In this document: positions 24,420 through 32,595 of the stretch, piece after piece
How the letters are laid out: each line of letters opens with the position of its first letter
Position numbering within the stretch: position 1 is the stretch's first letter
Assembly: GCF_000282495.1 (NCBI RefSeq)
Contig: NZ_AKJE01000095.1
Location: forward strand, 1 to 64,000
Direction of reading: 5' to 3'
Source: Pseudomonas sp. GM79
GTDB lineage: Bacteria; Pseudomonadota; Gammaproteobacteria; Pseudomonadales; Pseudomonadaceae
Length of the DNA stretch: 64,000 nucleotides
Position numbers and translations under genes: made by a program
The notes under the pieces: model-generated
What the model saw: the letters and a program-made list of their open reading frames with translations, nothing else
Database searches by the model: none
Told to the model about the DNA's origin: nothing

Positions 24420-25437
24420 TCCGCATGGGCGCTTCCATCAGCCGCGTCCGGTATTCGCCGGGCGTGGAATCGAACCAGCGTCGGAAGGCGCGGAAGAAGT
24501 TGCTCGGATCGGCAAACCCCAGCAGGTAGGCAATTTCCAGCAGGGTCATGTTCGGTTGCGCCAGGTATTGCTCGGCCAGTTCACGCCGGGTGTCATCCAG
24601 CAAGGTCTGAAAACTCGTGCCCTCTTCCTGCAAGCGACGCTGCAAGGTGCGTTGCGACAAGTGCAGCGTCTGGGCCACCGTATCGCGCTTGGGTTCGCCT
24701 TGGGGCAGCAGACGGCATAACACCTGCCGCGCCTTGTGGGTCACGCGGCTCTCGGAAAACCGCGCCAGATACTCGCCGGCAAACCGGTCGTGCAGCCGCG
24801 CCATGGCCTCGTTGGCGGTGGGCAGCGGTGCCTCCATGTCGGCGCGCTCGAAGATCAAGGCGTCATAAGGCGCGTTGAACATCAACGGGGCGTGGAAAGC
24901 TTGTTTATAGGGTTCAAGATCAACGGGGTTATCACCTTGCAGCAAGACTTTGCGCGGCTGGAGTGTACGGCCGGTCAACCAGCCGCAGAGTGCCAGGGCA
25001 CAGGCCAGTGATGCTTCGGCACTCTGACGGGTGGGCGGCAGATGATCGCCATGGACCGTCAGAATCAGCGCATAACCCTCATCCAGCAATCGGAAACTCA
25101 AGTCGGCACTTTCGGCGATGATGCGCTGATAACGCACCAGACGTTGAAAGCCTTCAGCCAGGGTCTGGCTGGACATCAACGCATAACCGGCGACATGGAA
25201 GGACGCCGGTCGCACCACCTTGCCCATGTTCAGGCCGATCGCCGGGTTGCCGGACAGCTCGACCGCGCGCTGCCAGAGCCGCGTCATGGAATCTTGCGGG
25301 AAGCGCGCATCCGGGTCATCCAGTGCCGCATAGTCGAGCCCTAGCTGCTTGAACAGAACCCGGCAATCCAGGCCGTCCATTTCCAGTGCTTTGACAATCC
25401 CCATCGCCCAGCTTGCAGAAGTCGTTCGTTCGCTCAT
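24376..25437 (-). CDS. AraC-family regulator, OruR type
   Basis: A 353-residue regulator with an N-terminal Arabinose_bd-like domain of the OruR/ArgR sort (LDCRVLFKQLGLDYAALDDPDARFPQDSM and onward) and a C-terminal double helix-turn-helix (HLSQRTLQRRLQEEGTSFQ; TLLEIAYLLGFADPSNFFRAFRRW). It probably senses a small metabolite. Its target is unclear: it faces trkH tail to tail with a 44-base overlap, and the gene behind it is a DUF962 protein. Start chosen at MSERTTSASWAMGIV; an upstream frame exists. Confidence 0.88.
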   Translation of the reverse strand: MSERTTSASWAMGIVKALEMDGLDCRVLFKQLGLDYAALDDPDARFPQDSMTRLWQRAVELSGNPAIGLNMGKVVRPASFHVAGYALMSSQTLAEGFQRLVRYQRIIAESADLSFRLLDEGYALILTVHGDHLPPTRQSAEASLACALALCGWLTGRTLQPRKVLLQGDNPVDLEPYKQAFHAPLMFNAPYDALIFERADMEAPLPTANEAMARLHDRFAGEYLARFSESRVTHKARQVLCRLLPQGEPKRDTVAQTLHLSQRTLQRRLQEEGTSFQTLLDDTRRELAEQYLAQPNMTLLEIAYLLGFADPSNFFRAFRRWFDSTPGEYRTRLMEAPMRISDARMPGYTGQTP

Positions 25438-25595
25438 GGCGTTTACTACGTGATGGCCGCATGCCACGACCCAATACCCAAGGATACTAAAGTGGCGCCT
25501 ATTGTCACTGGCTGATGCCAATGATCACTCTAGACTTAAATAAGCTACCCGCAGAACAACTTGTCGCGTGCACAGCCACCACAGAGATCGCAGTC

Positions 25596-25907
25596 GTGGA
25601 AAACATCAAGCGTTTCAATAGTTTCGCTGAGTTTTACCCGTATTACCTCAGCGAACATCGCAATAGCACCTGTCGACGATTGCACTTTGTCGGCACCTCT
25701 CTGGTTATCTTCATTCTGGCGCTGACCATCGGCAACGGCGCCTGGTGGATGTTGCTGGTCCTGCCGCTGGCCGGTTATAGCTTCGCCTGGGTCGGGCATT
25801 TCTACTTCGAGAAGAATCGCCCTGCCACCTTTCAGCATCCCCTTTACAGCCTGCTCGGCGATTTCGTCATGTACCGCGACATGATTCTGGGTCGCGTGCC
25901 GTTCTAG
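25596..25907 (+). CDS. Mpo1-like DUF962 membrane protein
   Basis: A 104-residue DUF962 protein related to yeast Mpo1, an iron-dependent dioxygenase that shortens 2-hydroxy fatty acids. Family signature: EFYPYYLSEHRNSTCRRLHFVGT, quoted as YLSEHRNSTCRRLHFVG, two central membrane segments, then WVGHFYFEKNRPATF and HPLYSLLGDFVMY. The histidines are likely metal ligands. The GTG at 25596 (VENIKRFNSFAEFY) gives the usual length; ATG at 25521 is an alternative giving a longer N-terminus. Confidence 0.85.
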   Translation: MENIKRFNSFAEFYPYYLSEHRNSTCRRLHFVGTSLVIFILALTIGNGAWWMLLVLPLAGYSFAWVGHFYFEKNRPATFQHPLYSLLGDFVMYRDMILGRVPF

Positions 25908-26006
25908 GCTCCCTGGGCCACTAAAGCGTCTTGTGTAGCCAATGCAGCGTTGGATCCAAGTCCTACACTCAACACATCCCTTTCGATCAGAACAAGAGGA
26001 TAGCCG

Positions 26007-26597
26007 ATGAATGCCCATGCCCGTTTTACCCATATGCAGGACGGCACGCAGGAAGACTGGGCGATCATCGCCGCAGATTTCAGCGCCTATGCCCGGCAAT
26101 TGCCCAAACGGATCGTGGCGCACCTGAAGTTACTGGAGGGGGATTTCGGCGGTTTCCCGGTGGATCGTCTGACCCACTCCCTGCAAACCGCCAGCCGCGC
26201 CTGGCGCGATGGTCGCGACGAAGAATACGTGGTCTGCGCCCTGCTCCATGACATCGGCGACACACTGGGCTCCTACAATCACCCGGACATCGCCGCGGCG
26301 ATCCTCAAGCCGTTCGTCAGCGCCGAGAACCTGTGGATGGTGGAGAAACACGGGATTTTCCAGGGTTATTACTTCTTTCATCACCTGGGCATGGATCGGC
26401 ATTTGCGTGAGCAATTCAGCGGTCATCCGCAGTATCAGGCGACCATCGAATTTTGCGCCCGGTACGATGCGGCGGCGTTTGATCCGGCGTACGACACGTT
26501 GCCGCTGAGCTTCTTCGAACCGATGGTGGAGCGGCTGTTTGCGCAGCCCAAGAATTCAATTTACAAGGCGGCGATGGAAGAGCATTCGCCGGCCTGA
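26007..26597 (+). CDS. HD-domain hydrolase or oxygenase
   Basis: A 196-residue HD-superfamily protein. Metal-binding positions: H in RLTHSLQTASRAW (about residue 57), HD in ALLHDIGDTLG, then HGIFQGYYFFHHLGMDRH supplying further histidines. The HD pattern with the later H...H resembles the di-iron group that includes PhnZ and myo-inositol oxygenase, as well as simple phosphohydrolases. AAGAGGATAGCCG precedes the ATG. The substrate is unknown and neighbours give no clue. Confidence 0.8.
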   Translation: MNAHARFTHMQDGTQEDWAIIAADFSAYARQLPKRIVAHLKLLEGDFGGFPVDRLTHSLQTASRAWRDGRDEEYVVCALLHDIGDTLGSYNHPDIAAAILKPFVSAENLWMVEKHGIFQGYYFFHHLGMDRHLREQFSGHPQYQATIEFCARYDAAAFDPAYDTLPLSFFEPMVERLFAQPKNSIYKAAMEEHSPA

Positions 26598-26625
26598 TGA
26601 ATGTCGGGGACCGCTGCGCGGTCCA

Positions 26626-26718
26626 TTCGCGAGCAAGCCCGCTCCCACATTGGATCGTCGGTGGTCACAAATATTGTGCTCACCGACGATCCAATGTGGG
26701 AGCGGGCTTGCTCGCGAA
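26626..26718. repeat. REPIN with perfect 38-bp arms (family 1)
   Basis: Head-out pair in which the arms are identical complements over 38 bases (26626-26663 with 26681-26718), well beyond the 23-base core: TTCGCGAGC...GGATCGTCGGTG. The 17-base loop itself holds CACAA-ATA-TTGTG. It lies between the HD gene and the phosphoesterase gene, whose 3' ends face it. Confidence 0.95.
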
Positions 26719-26750
26719 GAGGCCCTCCCAGACACTCCATTTCTCGCAGG

Positions 26751-27566
26751 TTATACCGGCTCTGCGACTTTAATGGCCTTCAACTCGGCCTCCCGCGCCT
26801 GGGCATCGGCCAACCGATACAGCTCGATCGAGCCATCCCAATGCTCGATCAGTGCCGTGCACGACTCCACCCAATCCCCGCAATTGAGGTAATCCACCTC
26901 GCCAACCTTGCGAATCTCGGCATGGTGAATGTGCCCGCACACCACGCCGTGCAACTCGCGTTTGACGCATTCGTGGGCGATGGCTTCTTCAAAATCGCTG
27001 ATGAAGCTGACGGCTGTCTTGACCTTGTGCTTGAGGTACGCCGACAGCGACCAGTAGCCGTAGCCATAACGGGCACGCCAATGGTTGAGCCAGCGGTTGA
27101 GTGTAAGGGTGAATTCGTAGGCCGAGTCGCCGAGAAACGCCAGCCAGCGATGGTAGCGGGTGATCACGTCGAACTGGTCGCCGTGAATCACCAGCAGATG
27201 ACGGCCATCGGCGGTCACGTGCACGGCTTCGTCCACCAGCTGGATATTGCCCAGCATCAGCTTCGAATAACGGCGCAGGAATTCGTCATGGTTGCCGGTG
27301 ACGTAGATCACTTCCGTGCCACGCTTGCTCATGGTCAGCAGGCGACGAATCACATTGGTATGCGCTTGCGGCCAATACATGCCGCTGCGCAGTTTCCAGC
27401 CGTCGATGATGTCGCCGACCAGGTAGATCTTGTCCGCGTGGTAGCCCTTGAGAAATTGCGACAGGTGTTCGGCCTGGCAGTCCCGGGTGCCCAAATGCAC
27501 ATCGGAAATCCACAAGGTCCGCACACGTTGCTTACGGCTGGGTTTGGCGAGCTCGGCGCTGGTCAT
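26751..27566 (-). CDS. LpxH-like metallophosphoesterase
   Basis: A 271-residue calcineurin-like phosphoesterase close to UDP-2,3-diacylglucosamine diphosphatase (LpxH/LpxH2). All five metal motifs are present: SDVHLGTRDCQAEHL, VGDIIDGW, TGNHDEFLRRY, VIHGDQFD and CGHIHHAEI. Pseudomonads usually have a separate canonical LpxH, so this may be the paralogue (LpxH2-like) with a different substrate. Cytosolic, perhaps peripheral membrane. The ATG at 27566 is preferred to a TTG two codons upstream. Confidence 0.88.
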   Translation of the reverse strand: MTSAELAKPSRKQRVRTLWISDVHLGTRDCQAEHLSQFLKGYHADKIYLVGDIIDGWKLRSGMYWPQAHTNVIRRLLTMSKRGTEVIYVTGNHDEFLRRYSKLMLGNIQLVDEAVHVTADGRHLLVIHGDQFDVITRYHRWLAFLGDSAYEFTLTLNRWLNHWRARYGYGYWSLSAYLKHKVKTAVSFISDFEEAIAHECVKRELHGVVCGHIHHAEIRKVGEVDYLNCGDWVESCTALIEHWDGSIELYRLADAQAREAELKAIKVAEPV

Positions 27567-27702
27567 GGGCAACCCTCAGGACAAGTTTTGGCAAGCTTGC
27601 GCCGGTCGAGTGAATTGCCCATGACAGTGGCAAGTCAATCTTGTGACAGCGCGAGTCGGGTCGTCCCCGGTGTAGACTGGCGACCTGCACAGGAGACCTG
27701 CG

Positions 27703-28461
27703 ATGAGACCGATCCTCACGCTACGCCAGTACACCCACGACCTGATCGTCCACAGCCACGACCACGCGCAACTGGTGTTCGGGCTGTCGGGCGCGCTGGA
27801 CTTCGAGGTCGAAGGGCATGGCAGTCAGGTGGTGCAACAGAGTTTCGTGGTGGTGCCGTCGGGGGCGCATCATGCCTGCGACAGCGCCCATGGCAGTCGT
27901 TGCCTGGTGCTGGATGTGCCGAGCGACCAGTGGGTTTCGCAGTCCCTTGGCGATCACGCCGAAGCCAGCCGCCGCTTGCTCGACAATGCCGGGCGCCTGT
28001 CGCTGGACGCCGGGCAAAGCCAACTGGTGAGTTGGCTGGCAGGCAGTCAGATCAGTGATCCGCTGATCGCCCAGCAAGGCGCGGTGCTGTTGCTGGCCAG
28101 CCTGAACAACACCAAACCCGACAGCGTGGGCGGTCGGCGCCTGCCCTATGCGGCGCTGAATGCACACATCGATCAATACGCGGCCTATCCACTGCAAGTC
28201 GCCGATCTGGCGCGCATTGCCGGCCTGTCCAGCGCTCGGCTGCATGCGCGGTTCGTGGCGGAATGCGGGCAAACGCCGATGGACTACATTCGCAGTCGTC
28301 GGCTGCACATCGCTGTCGGCTTGTTGCGCGATTCAGCGCTGCCCATTGGCGAGATTGCCTGTCGGGTCGGCTACAGCTCGCAGAGTGCATTCGCCGCGGC
28401 AGTGTTGCGTGAGTTCGGTGCCTCACCCGGTAAATTGCGCCGCGAGGCTGGCGACAAATGA
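27703..28461 (+). CDS. AraC-family transcriptional regulator (cupin type)
   Basis: A 252-residue AraC regulator with an N-terminal cupin sensor (HSHDHAQLVFGLSGALDF, then FVVVPSGAHHAC) and C-terminal helix-turn-helices (VADLARIAGLSSARLHARF; GEIACRVGYSSQSAFAAAVLREFG). CAGGAGACCTGCG is the ribosome binding site. It precedes an EamA exporter on the same strand, with two palindromic repeats between; AraC regulators often control such neighbours, but a link is not shown. Confidence 0.9.
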   Translation: MRPILTLRQYTHDLIVHSHDHAQLVFGLSGALDFEVEGHGSQVVQQSFVVVPSGAHHACDSAHGSRCLVLDVPSDQWVSQSLGDHAEASRRLLDNAGRLSLDAGQSQLVSWLAGSQISDPLIAQQGAVLLLASLNNTKPDSVGGRRLPYAALNAHIDQYAAYPLQVADLARIAGLSSARLHARFVAECGQTPMDYIRSRRLHIAVGLLRDSALPIGEIACRVGYSSQSAFAAAVLREFGASPGKLRREAGDK

Positions 28462-28505
28462 CGCGAGTCTGGCGACAGACATAACCAAGCGTTACGCGAT
28501 TAAAT

Positions 28506-28690
28506 GTAGCAGCTGGCGAAGCCTGCGTTCGAGCGCGAAGCGGTCGCAATCGGGACAATGTGGTGTGCCTGACACTCCGCGTGCACTGGTTTTACGACCG
28601 CTTCGCGCTCGAACGCAGGCTTCGCCAGCTGCTACAGGAGGCTGCGATCTTTTCGGGATCGACGAAGATCAAGATCAAAAGATCGCAGCC
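28506..28690. repeat. Composite palindromic repeat, family 2
   Basis: Two nested elements. The first has perfect 41-bp arms (28506-28546 and 28595-28635), starting GTAGCAGCTGGCGAAGCC. The second, five bases on, has 14-bp arms GGCTGCGATCTTTT/AAAAGATCGCAGCC (28640-28653, 28677-28690) around GATCAA repeats, and is followed by a trailing TTCGCCAGCTCCTAC half-unit. They fill the gap between the AraC and EamA genes. Confidence 0.9.
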
Positions 28691-28756
28691 TTCGCCAGCT
28701 CCTACAGGGGCCGATGGTGTTGTCGGCCGGATTCGATTCGTTTATCAAGGATTGCA

Positions 28757-29650
28757 ATGACTCCCCGTACCGCCCTTGGCGCTCTGCATATCGGTGCACT
28801 GATGTTCGGCCTGACCGGCGTATTCGGCAAACTCGCCGCCGCTTCGCCGGCCATCATCGTGTTCGGCCGTGCCGCGTTTGCTGTCCTCGCCCTGGCGTTT
28901 TTCGCACGGTTCGCAAGCGGTACCCGTTGGCAGAAACTCGACGCCGTGGACCTGCGTCGACTGCTGCTCAGTGGCTTGCTGCTGACCGGGCACTGGGTGA
29001 GTTTCTTCATCGCGGTGAAGGTGGCCGGGGTGGCGATCGCGACCCTGGGATTTGCCAGTTTCCCGGCGTTTACCGTGGTCCTCGAAGGGTTGATCTTCCG
29101 CGAGCGCATCCGCGCCAACGAAATCCTGCTGGTGGTGCTGGTCAGTATTGGATTGGTGCTGGTCACGCCGGATTTCGATCTGGCCAGCGGCGCCACCTCT
29201 GGCCTGATGTGGGCGGTGGCTTCCGGCTTGTTGTTCGCCCTGCTGTCCCTGACCAACCGCGCCAGCTCCGGACGAATTCCGCCGGTGCAGGCTGCTCTGT
29301 GTCAGAACGTGGTGGTTGCGATCTGCCTGCTGCCAGTGGCGGTGCCGCAGTTAAGCGAAGTGCGCGCCATCGACTGGCTGTGGATCGGCCTGCTCGGGGT
29401 GTTCTGCACCGGCGTCGCCCACAGCCTGTTCGTCGCCAGCCTGGCGGTGATCAAAGCCCGGACCGCGTCAGTGGTGTTTGCTCTGGAGCCGGTTTACGGC
29501 ATCACCCTGGCCTGGCTGCTGTTCGATGAAAACCCGACGCTGCGCATGCTGATCGGCGGCGCGCTGATCATCGTGGCCATCGTGGTCTCGAGCCGGTTGT
29601 CCGGCAGTTCAAGCAAGAGCGCCGTGGCGGCGCAAGCCCCGTCTCACTGA
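28757..29650 (+). CDS. EamA-family (DMT) transporter
   Basis: A 297-residue drug/metabolite transporter with ten hydrophobic segments in two EamA repeats: the first starts TALGALHIGALMFGLTGVFGK, the second near SGLMWAVASGLLFALLSLTN. ALEPVYGITLAWLLFDENPT is the typical last-repeat motif. It probably exports a small metabolite or amino acid. Family assignment is firm, substrate unknown. Its end overlaps the convergent SelW-like gene by seven bases. Confidence 0.92.
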   Translation: MTPRTALGALHIGALMFGLTGVFGKLAAASPAIIVFGRAAFAVLALAFFARFASGTRWQKLDAVDLRRLLLSGLLLTGHWVSFFIAVKVAGVAIATLGFASFPAFTVVLEGLIFRERIRANEILLVVLVSIGLVLVTPDFDLASGATSGLMWAVASGLLFALLSLTNRASSGRIPPVQAALCQNVVVAICLLPVAVPQLSEVRAIDWLWIGLLGVFCTGVAHSLFVASLAVIKARTASVVFALEPVYGITLAWLLFDENPTLRMLIGGALIIVAIVVSSRLSGSSSKSAVAAQAPSH

Positions 29651-29931
29651 GTGCGGTCGTTGTGGCCCAGGTCGCGATCCGGATCGATCTGATCGCGGAC
29701 CCGCTGCTTGAGCACCTTGGCCTCGGGAAAACCACCGTCGGCCTTGCGCTCCCAGAGCTGCACATCGTCACAGAAAATGTGAAAAACCCCGCCAGTGCCG
29801 GGCACCAGAGACACTTTGCCCAGGTCATCGCCGAAGGTACTGAGCAGTTCCTGGGCCAGCCAGGCAGCGCGCAACAGCCATTGGCATTGCGTGCAATAGG
29901 TGATGACGATTTCCGGTTTACGTGCGGTCAT
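29644..29931 (-). CDS. SelT/SelW/SelH-family (Rdx) protein
   Basis: A 95-residue thioredoxin-like protein of the Rdx family. The redox motif CTQC appears at about residue 13 (VITYCTQCQWLLRAAW), cysteine replacing the selenocysteine of animal SelW; FHIFCDDVQLWERKADGGFPEAKVLKQ is conserved. Cytosolic, possibly in redox control, function not settled. The ATG at 29931 (MTARKPEIV) is the family start. Confidence 0.92.
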   Translation of the reverse strand: MTARKPEIVITYCTQCQWLLRAAWLAQELLSTFGDDLGKVSLVPGTGGVFHIFCDDVQLWERKADGGFPEAKVLKQRVRDQIDPDRDLGHNDRTQ

Positions 29932-29984
29932 GATTGGCAAAACTCCTGGGCCTGGGGGCGTCGCCATGATAAACCGCATAACCG

Positions 29985-30076
29985 AAAAGATCGCAGCCTC
30001 GTTGCACTCGACAGCTCCTACAGGGATATGTGTACATCTGTAGGAGCTGTCGAGTGCAACGAGGCTGCGATCTTTT
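29985..30076. repeat. Perfect 39-bp inverted repeat, family 2
   Basis: Arms 29985-30023 and 30038-30076 are exact complements, AAAAGATCGCAGCCTCGTTG... through ...AGCTCCTACAG, with a 14-base loop GGATATGTGTACAT. It ends 5 bases before the stop codon of the FimV-like gene on the minus strand and may protect or end its message. Confidence 0.93.
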
Positions 30077-30081
30077 GATCT

Positions 30082-31911
30082 TCAGCGAATACCGGCCAAC
30101 AGAGTCCGGGCCGTTTCCTTGAGCGGTTCGTCACCTTCCTTGAGCAACTCGTTAAGCAGCTCGATGGCGCTGTCCAGATCGCCGTCGTCGATGCAGGTCT
30201 GGGCCTGTTCGAGTTTGCCCGCGCTGCTCGGGCCGGCCGGTTCAAGATCCATCAACTCAGCATTCAGCGGCTCAAGCTCCAGCAGCTGGCCAGGGTCGCT
30301 GAATTCGTTGAGTAAGGTCTCGTCCAGAGATTGAGCGTCCGGTTCGGCGATCCATTCAAGCTCGGGCTCGTCCAGCGTCGGCTCCTCGGGCATTTCGAAA
30401 ACATCGGGCAATACATGCAGATTCGAGGTGAACCCGGGATCGTTTACCTGCGCTGACTCATTCGACGGTTTAGCGCTGGATGATGAGTTTTCGAAGGGGC
30501 TGATCAGGTCCCAATTCGAATCCATCGACAGGTCATCGAGGTTCAACTGGAACTCATCGCTCGGTGCCGCTTCAGGGACAGCAGGCATGGGCGGCGCCAC
30601 AGCCACGGCGGCGACCACCGGTGCGGCGCTGATCAGTTTCGGATAGCGGGCGCGGATGTCCTGAAGTTGCTGTGCATCGAACCCGGCGTCTCGCAGGCTG
30701 CTTTCCTGCGCGTCATACGCTTGCAAGTCGCCCTGTTTACCGAGGACTTCCAACAGCTGCACGGCCAGATCGGTGCGCTGGGGTTCCCTGACCAACGCGT
30801 CTCGCAACAAACCGGCCGCCTCGGACAAACGGCCATACGCCAGATAGATACCCACCCCTTCCAGCACGTCGCCTGCGGGAGTCTCTTCGACCGATCCGGC
30901 TAGCGGTTGCGGCCGGGGCGCAGGACTGGCCGGTTCTGTTGCGCGACTGAGCACCGGTTCATGACGCGACGGCGGTACGGGTAACGGCTCGGGCTGGACC
31001 TGAGCCTGAACCTGCTGTCGTTGACGGCGAAGGAATACGCCGAGCAATACCAGCGCCACCACTGCCAGCAACCCGATGATCAACAGCCACGGAGTCGGTT
31101 CAGACTCCTCTACTGCAACGGGCACCGGCGCCGGCACTGCGGGCACTGCGGGCACTGCGGGCACGACCGGCTCTGCCGATGCCTGTTTGACTTCCGCCAG
31201 TTGGGTTTGCAGCTCGATCAGCTGTTTTTTCTGGCCGGAAATATGCTCATCCTGTCCCTGAAGCTTCGCATTCAACTCATTGATGGTCGTTTGCAGTTGC
31301 TGGTTCTGCAGCACGCTGGCGGCCAGCTGTTCGGCAACAGCATCATTCGCGGGCGCGGCAGCTGGTTTATCGACATCAGGCTTGGGCACCGCCGCCTTCG
31401 CAGCAGGTGGCGGTGCTACCGCCGGCTCAACCGACGGGAACGAGGAAGACTGAGGGCGCGGCGCGGGGTCATCGTTGACGGGAACAATGCCCGGTGCCCC
31501 TGGCGGATCGATCAGCACTGTGTACTCGCGCAGCAAACGCCCATTGGGCTGATTGAGCTGCACCAGAAAATTCAGGAAGGGTTCATTGACCGGTTTGCTG
31601 GAGGTTACCCGGATCAGGCTGCGGTTGCCCCGCAGGATCGGTGTGAACTTCAGGTCGTTGAGGAAGAACACCCGCTCAACACCGGCGCGGCTGAACTCGT
31701 CCGCCGTCGCCAGGCTGACCGACAGCTCGCCCTCCGCCAGGCCGCCAGCGTCCACCAAAGCAATGTCGGCATTGAACGGCTGATTCAACGCCGAATGCTG
31801 GGTGATCTCACCCAACCCGAGCGCAGGGGCCAATGCCGAGTAAGTGACAGCACCACCGACCAGCAGCAGCCTGGTGCAACACCGCAATACAACGTGCCAA
31901 CTCTCGAGCAT
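30082..31911 (-). CDS. FimV-like inner-membrane protein
   Basis: A 609-residue protein with the FimV N-terminal domain after a signal-like segment (LGLGEITQHSALNQPFNADI, about residues 32-51), Pro/Ala-rich linkers with VPAVPAVPAVPA, a coiled coil (about 195-240), a single membrane segment (LLIIGLLAVVALVLLGVFLRR) and an acidic C-terminal half with tetratricopeptide-like helices and the FimV C-terminal motif (LEQAQTCIDDGDLDSAIELL). FimV organises polar machinery and type IV pili. It is shorter than FimV (~900) and has no clear LysM, so it is probably a paralogue. AAGGG six bases before the second ATG sets the start. Confidence 0.8.
   Translation of the reverse strand: MLESWHVVLRCCTRLLLVGGAVTYSALAPALGLGEITQHSALNQPFNADIALVDAGGLAEGELSVSLATADEFSRAGVERVFFLNDLKFTPILRGNRSLIRVTSSKPVNEPFLNFLVQLNQPNGRLLREYTVLIDPPGAPGIVPVNDDPAPRPQSSSFPSVEPAVAPPPAAKAAVPKPDVDKPAAAPANDAVAEQLAASVLQNQQLQTTINELNAKLQGQDEHISGQKKQLIELQTQLAEVKQASAEPVVPAVPAVPAVPAPVPVAVEESEPTPWLLIIGLLAVVALVLLGVFLRRQRQQVQAQVQPEPLPVPPSRHEPVLSRATEPASPAPRPQPLAGSVEETPAGDVLEGVGIYLAYGRLSEAAGLLRDALVREPQRTDLAVQLLEVLGKQGDLQAYDAQESSLRDAGFDAQQLQDIRARYPKLISAAPVVAAVAVAPPMPAVPEAAPSDEFQLNLDDLSMDSNWDLISPFENSSSSAKPSNESAQVNDPGFTSNLHVLPDVFEMPEEPTLDEPELEWIAEPDAQSLDETLLNEFSDPGQLLELEPLNAELMDLEPAGPSSAGKLEQAQTCIDDGDLDSAIELLNELLKEGDEPLKETARTLLAGIR
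31135..31161. repeat. Three tandem 9-bp repeats inside the FimV-like gene
   Basis: CACTGCGGG occurs three times in a row, encoding the VPAVPAVPA repeat on the minus strand. Nine-base units keep the frame, so copy number could vary without breaking the gene. Confidence 0.9.
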
Positions 31912-32039
31912 GAGCATCCCTTAAATAACCTGAACCAACCTGTACGTATTCGCACATCCGGTACGAACACGATATTGCCTAGTAGTTCTTTATAGTCTGC
32001 CCAACGGGGTATCTCAAAAGTCCGACGCGTGGTTATGCC

Positions 32040-32474
32040 TCAAGATTTTTCCAGGTTACCCAGGATGTGCCCGTGGACTCGCATGCAGACTTTCAAATCC
32101 GCCTCATCAACGCCTTCGAACAGTTCGTGGCGCAATTGAGTGGCAATGGTTTCAATTTGTTCGATCAAGGGCCGGGCCGGGGCACAGAGGACGATTTTTT
32201 TTGCCCGACGGTCTTCCAGCACGGATTGGCGTTGCACCAGGCCCTGACTTTCCAGGCTGTCGAGCAGTCGGGCCAGAGTGGGCCCTTCGACGCCAACGCT
32301 TTGCGCCAGTTCGCGTTGGGTGGGGGCAGTCTCGAAACGTGCCAAATGCAGCAGCACCAGCCAGCGCGCCTGGGACAGACCCAGGCCAGCCAATCGGCGG
32401 TCCAGTTCGGCACGCCAGCCCCGAGACATCTGGGCCAGTTGCATGCCAAAGCGGTGTTGATCGGTTAACGGCAT
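32040..32474 (-). CDS. MarR/SlyA-family regulator
   Basis: A 144-residue winged-helix regulator. The N-terminal helix (FGMQLAQMSRGWRAELDRRL) and DNA-binding core (TQRELAQSVGVEGPTLARLLDSLESQGLVQRQ, quoted as ELAQSVGVEGPTLARLL, then LEDRRAKKIVL wing) match the SlyA/MarR pattern, which usually senses phenolic or oxidative signals. The neighbouring genes do not show its target. The start is MPLTDQHRFGMQ. Confidence 0.9.
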   Translation of the reverse strand: MPLTDQHRFGMQLAQMSRGWRAELDRRLAGLGLSQARWLVLLHLARFETAPTQRELAQSVGVEGPTLARLLDSLESQGLVQRQSVLEDRRAKKIVLCAPARPLIEQIETIATQLRHELFEGVDEADLKVCMRVHGHILGNLEKS

Positions 32475-32595
32475 AAAACACTCATGGTTAGACTGAAAAT
32501 AGAGAAAAGCTAATTATTAGTCAGCTAAGCATGACCTTTGGCTATAGGCAAGGCTTGCTCCTGTACTGAATCGTTACATCTATGCCGCAGGTCAT

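Noticed and set aside
31021..31995. A 324-codon plus-strand frame opposite the FimV-like gene
   Set aside because: Antisense shadow of a low-complexity region; very rich in Gln, Arg and His, without ribosome binding site.
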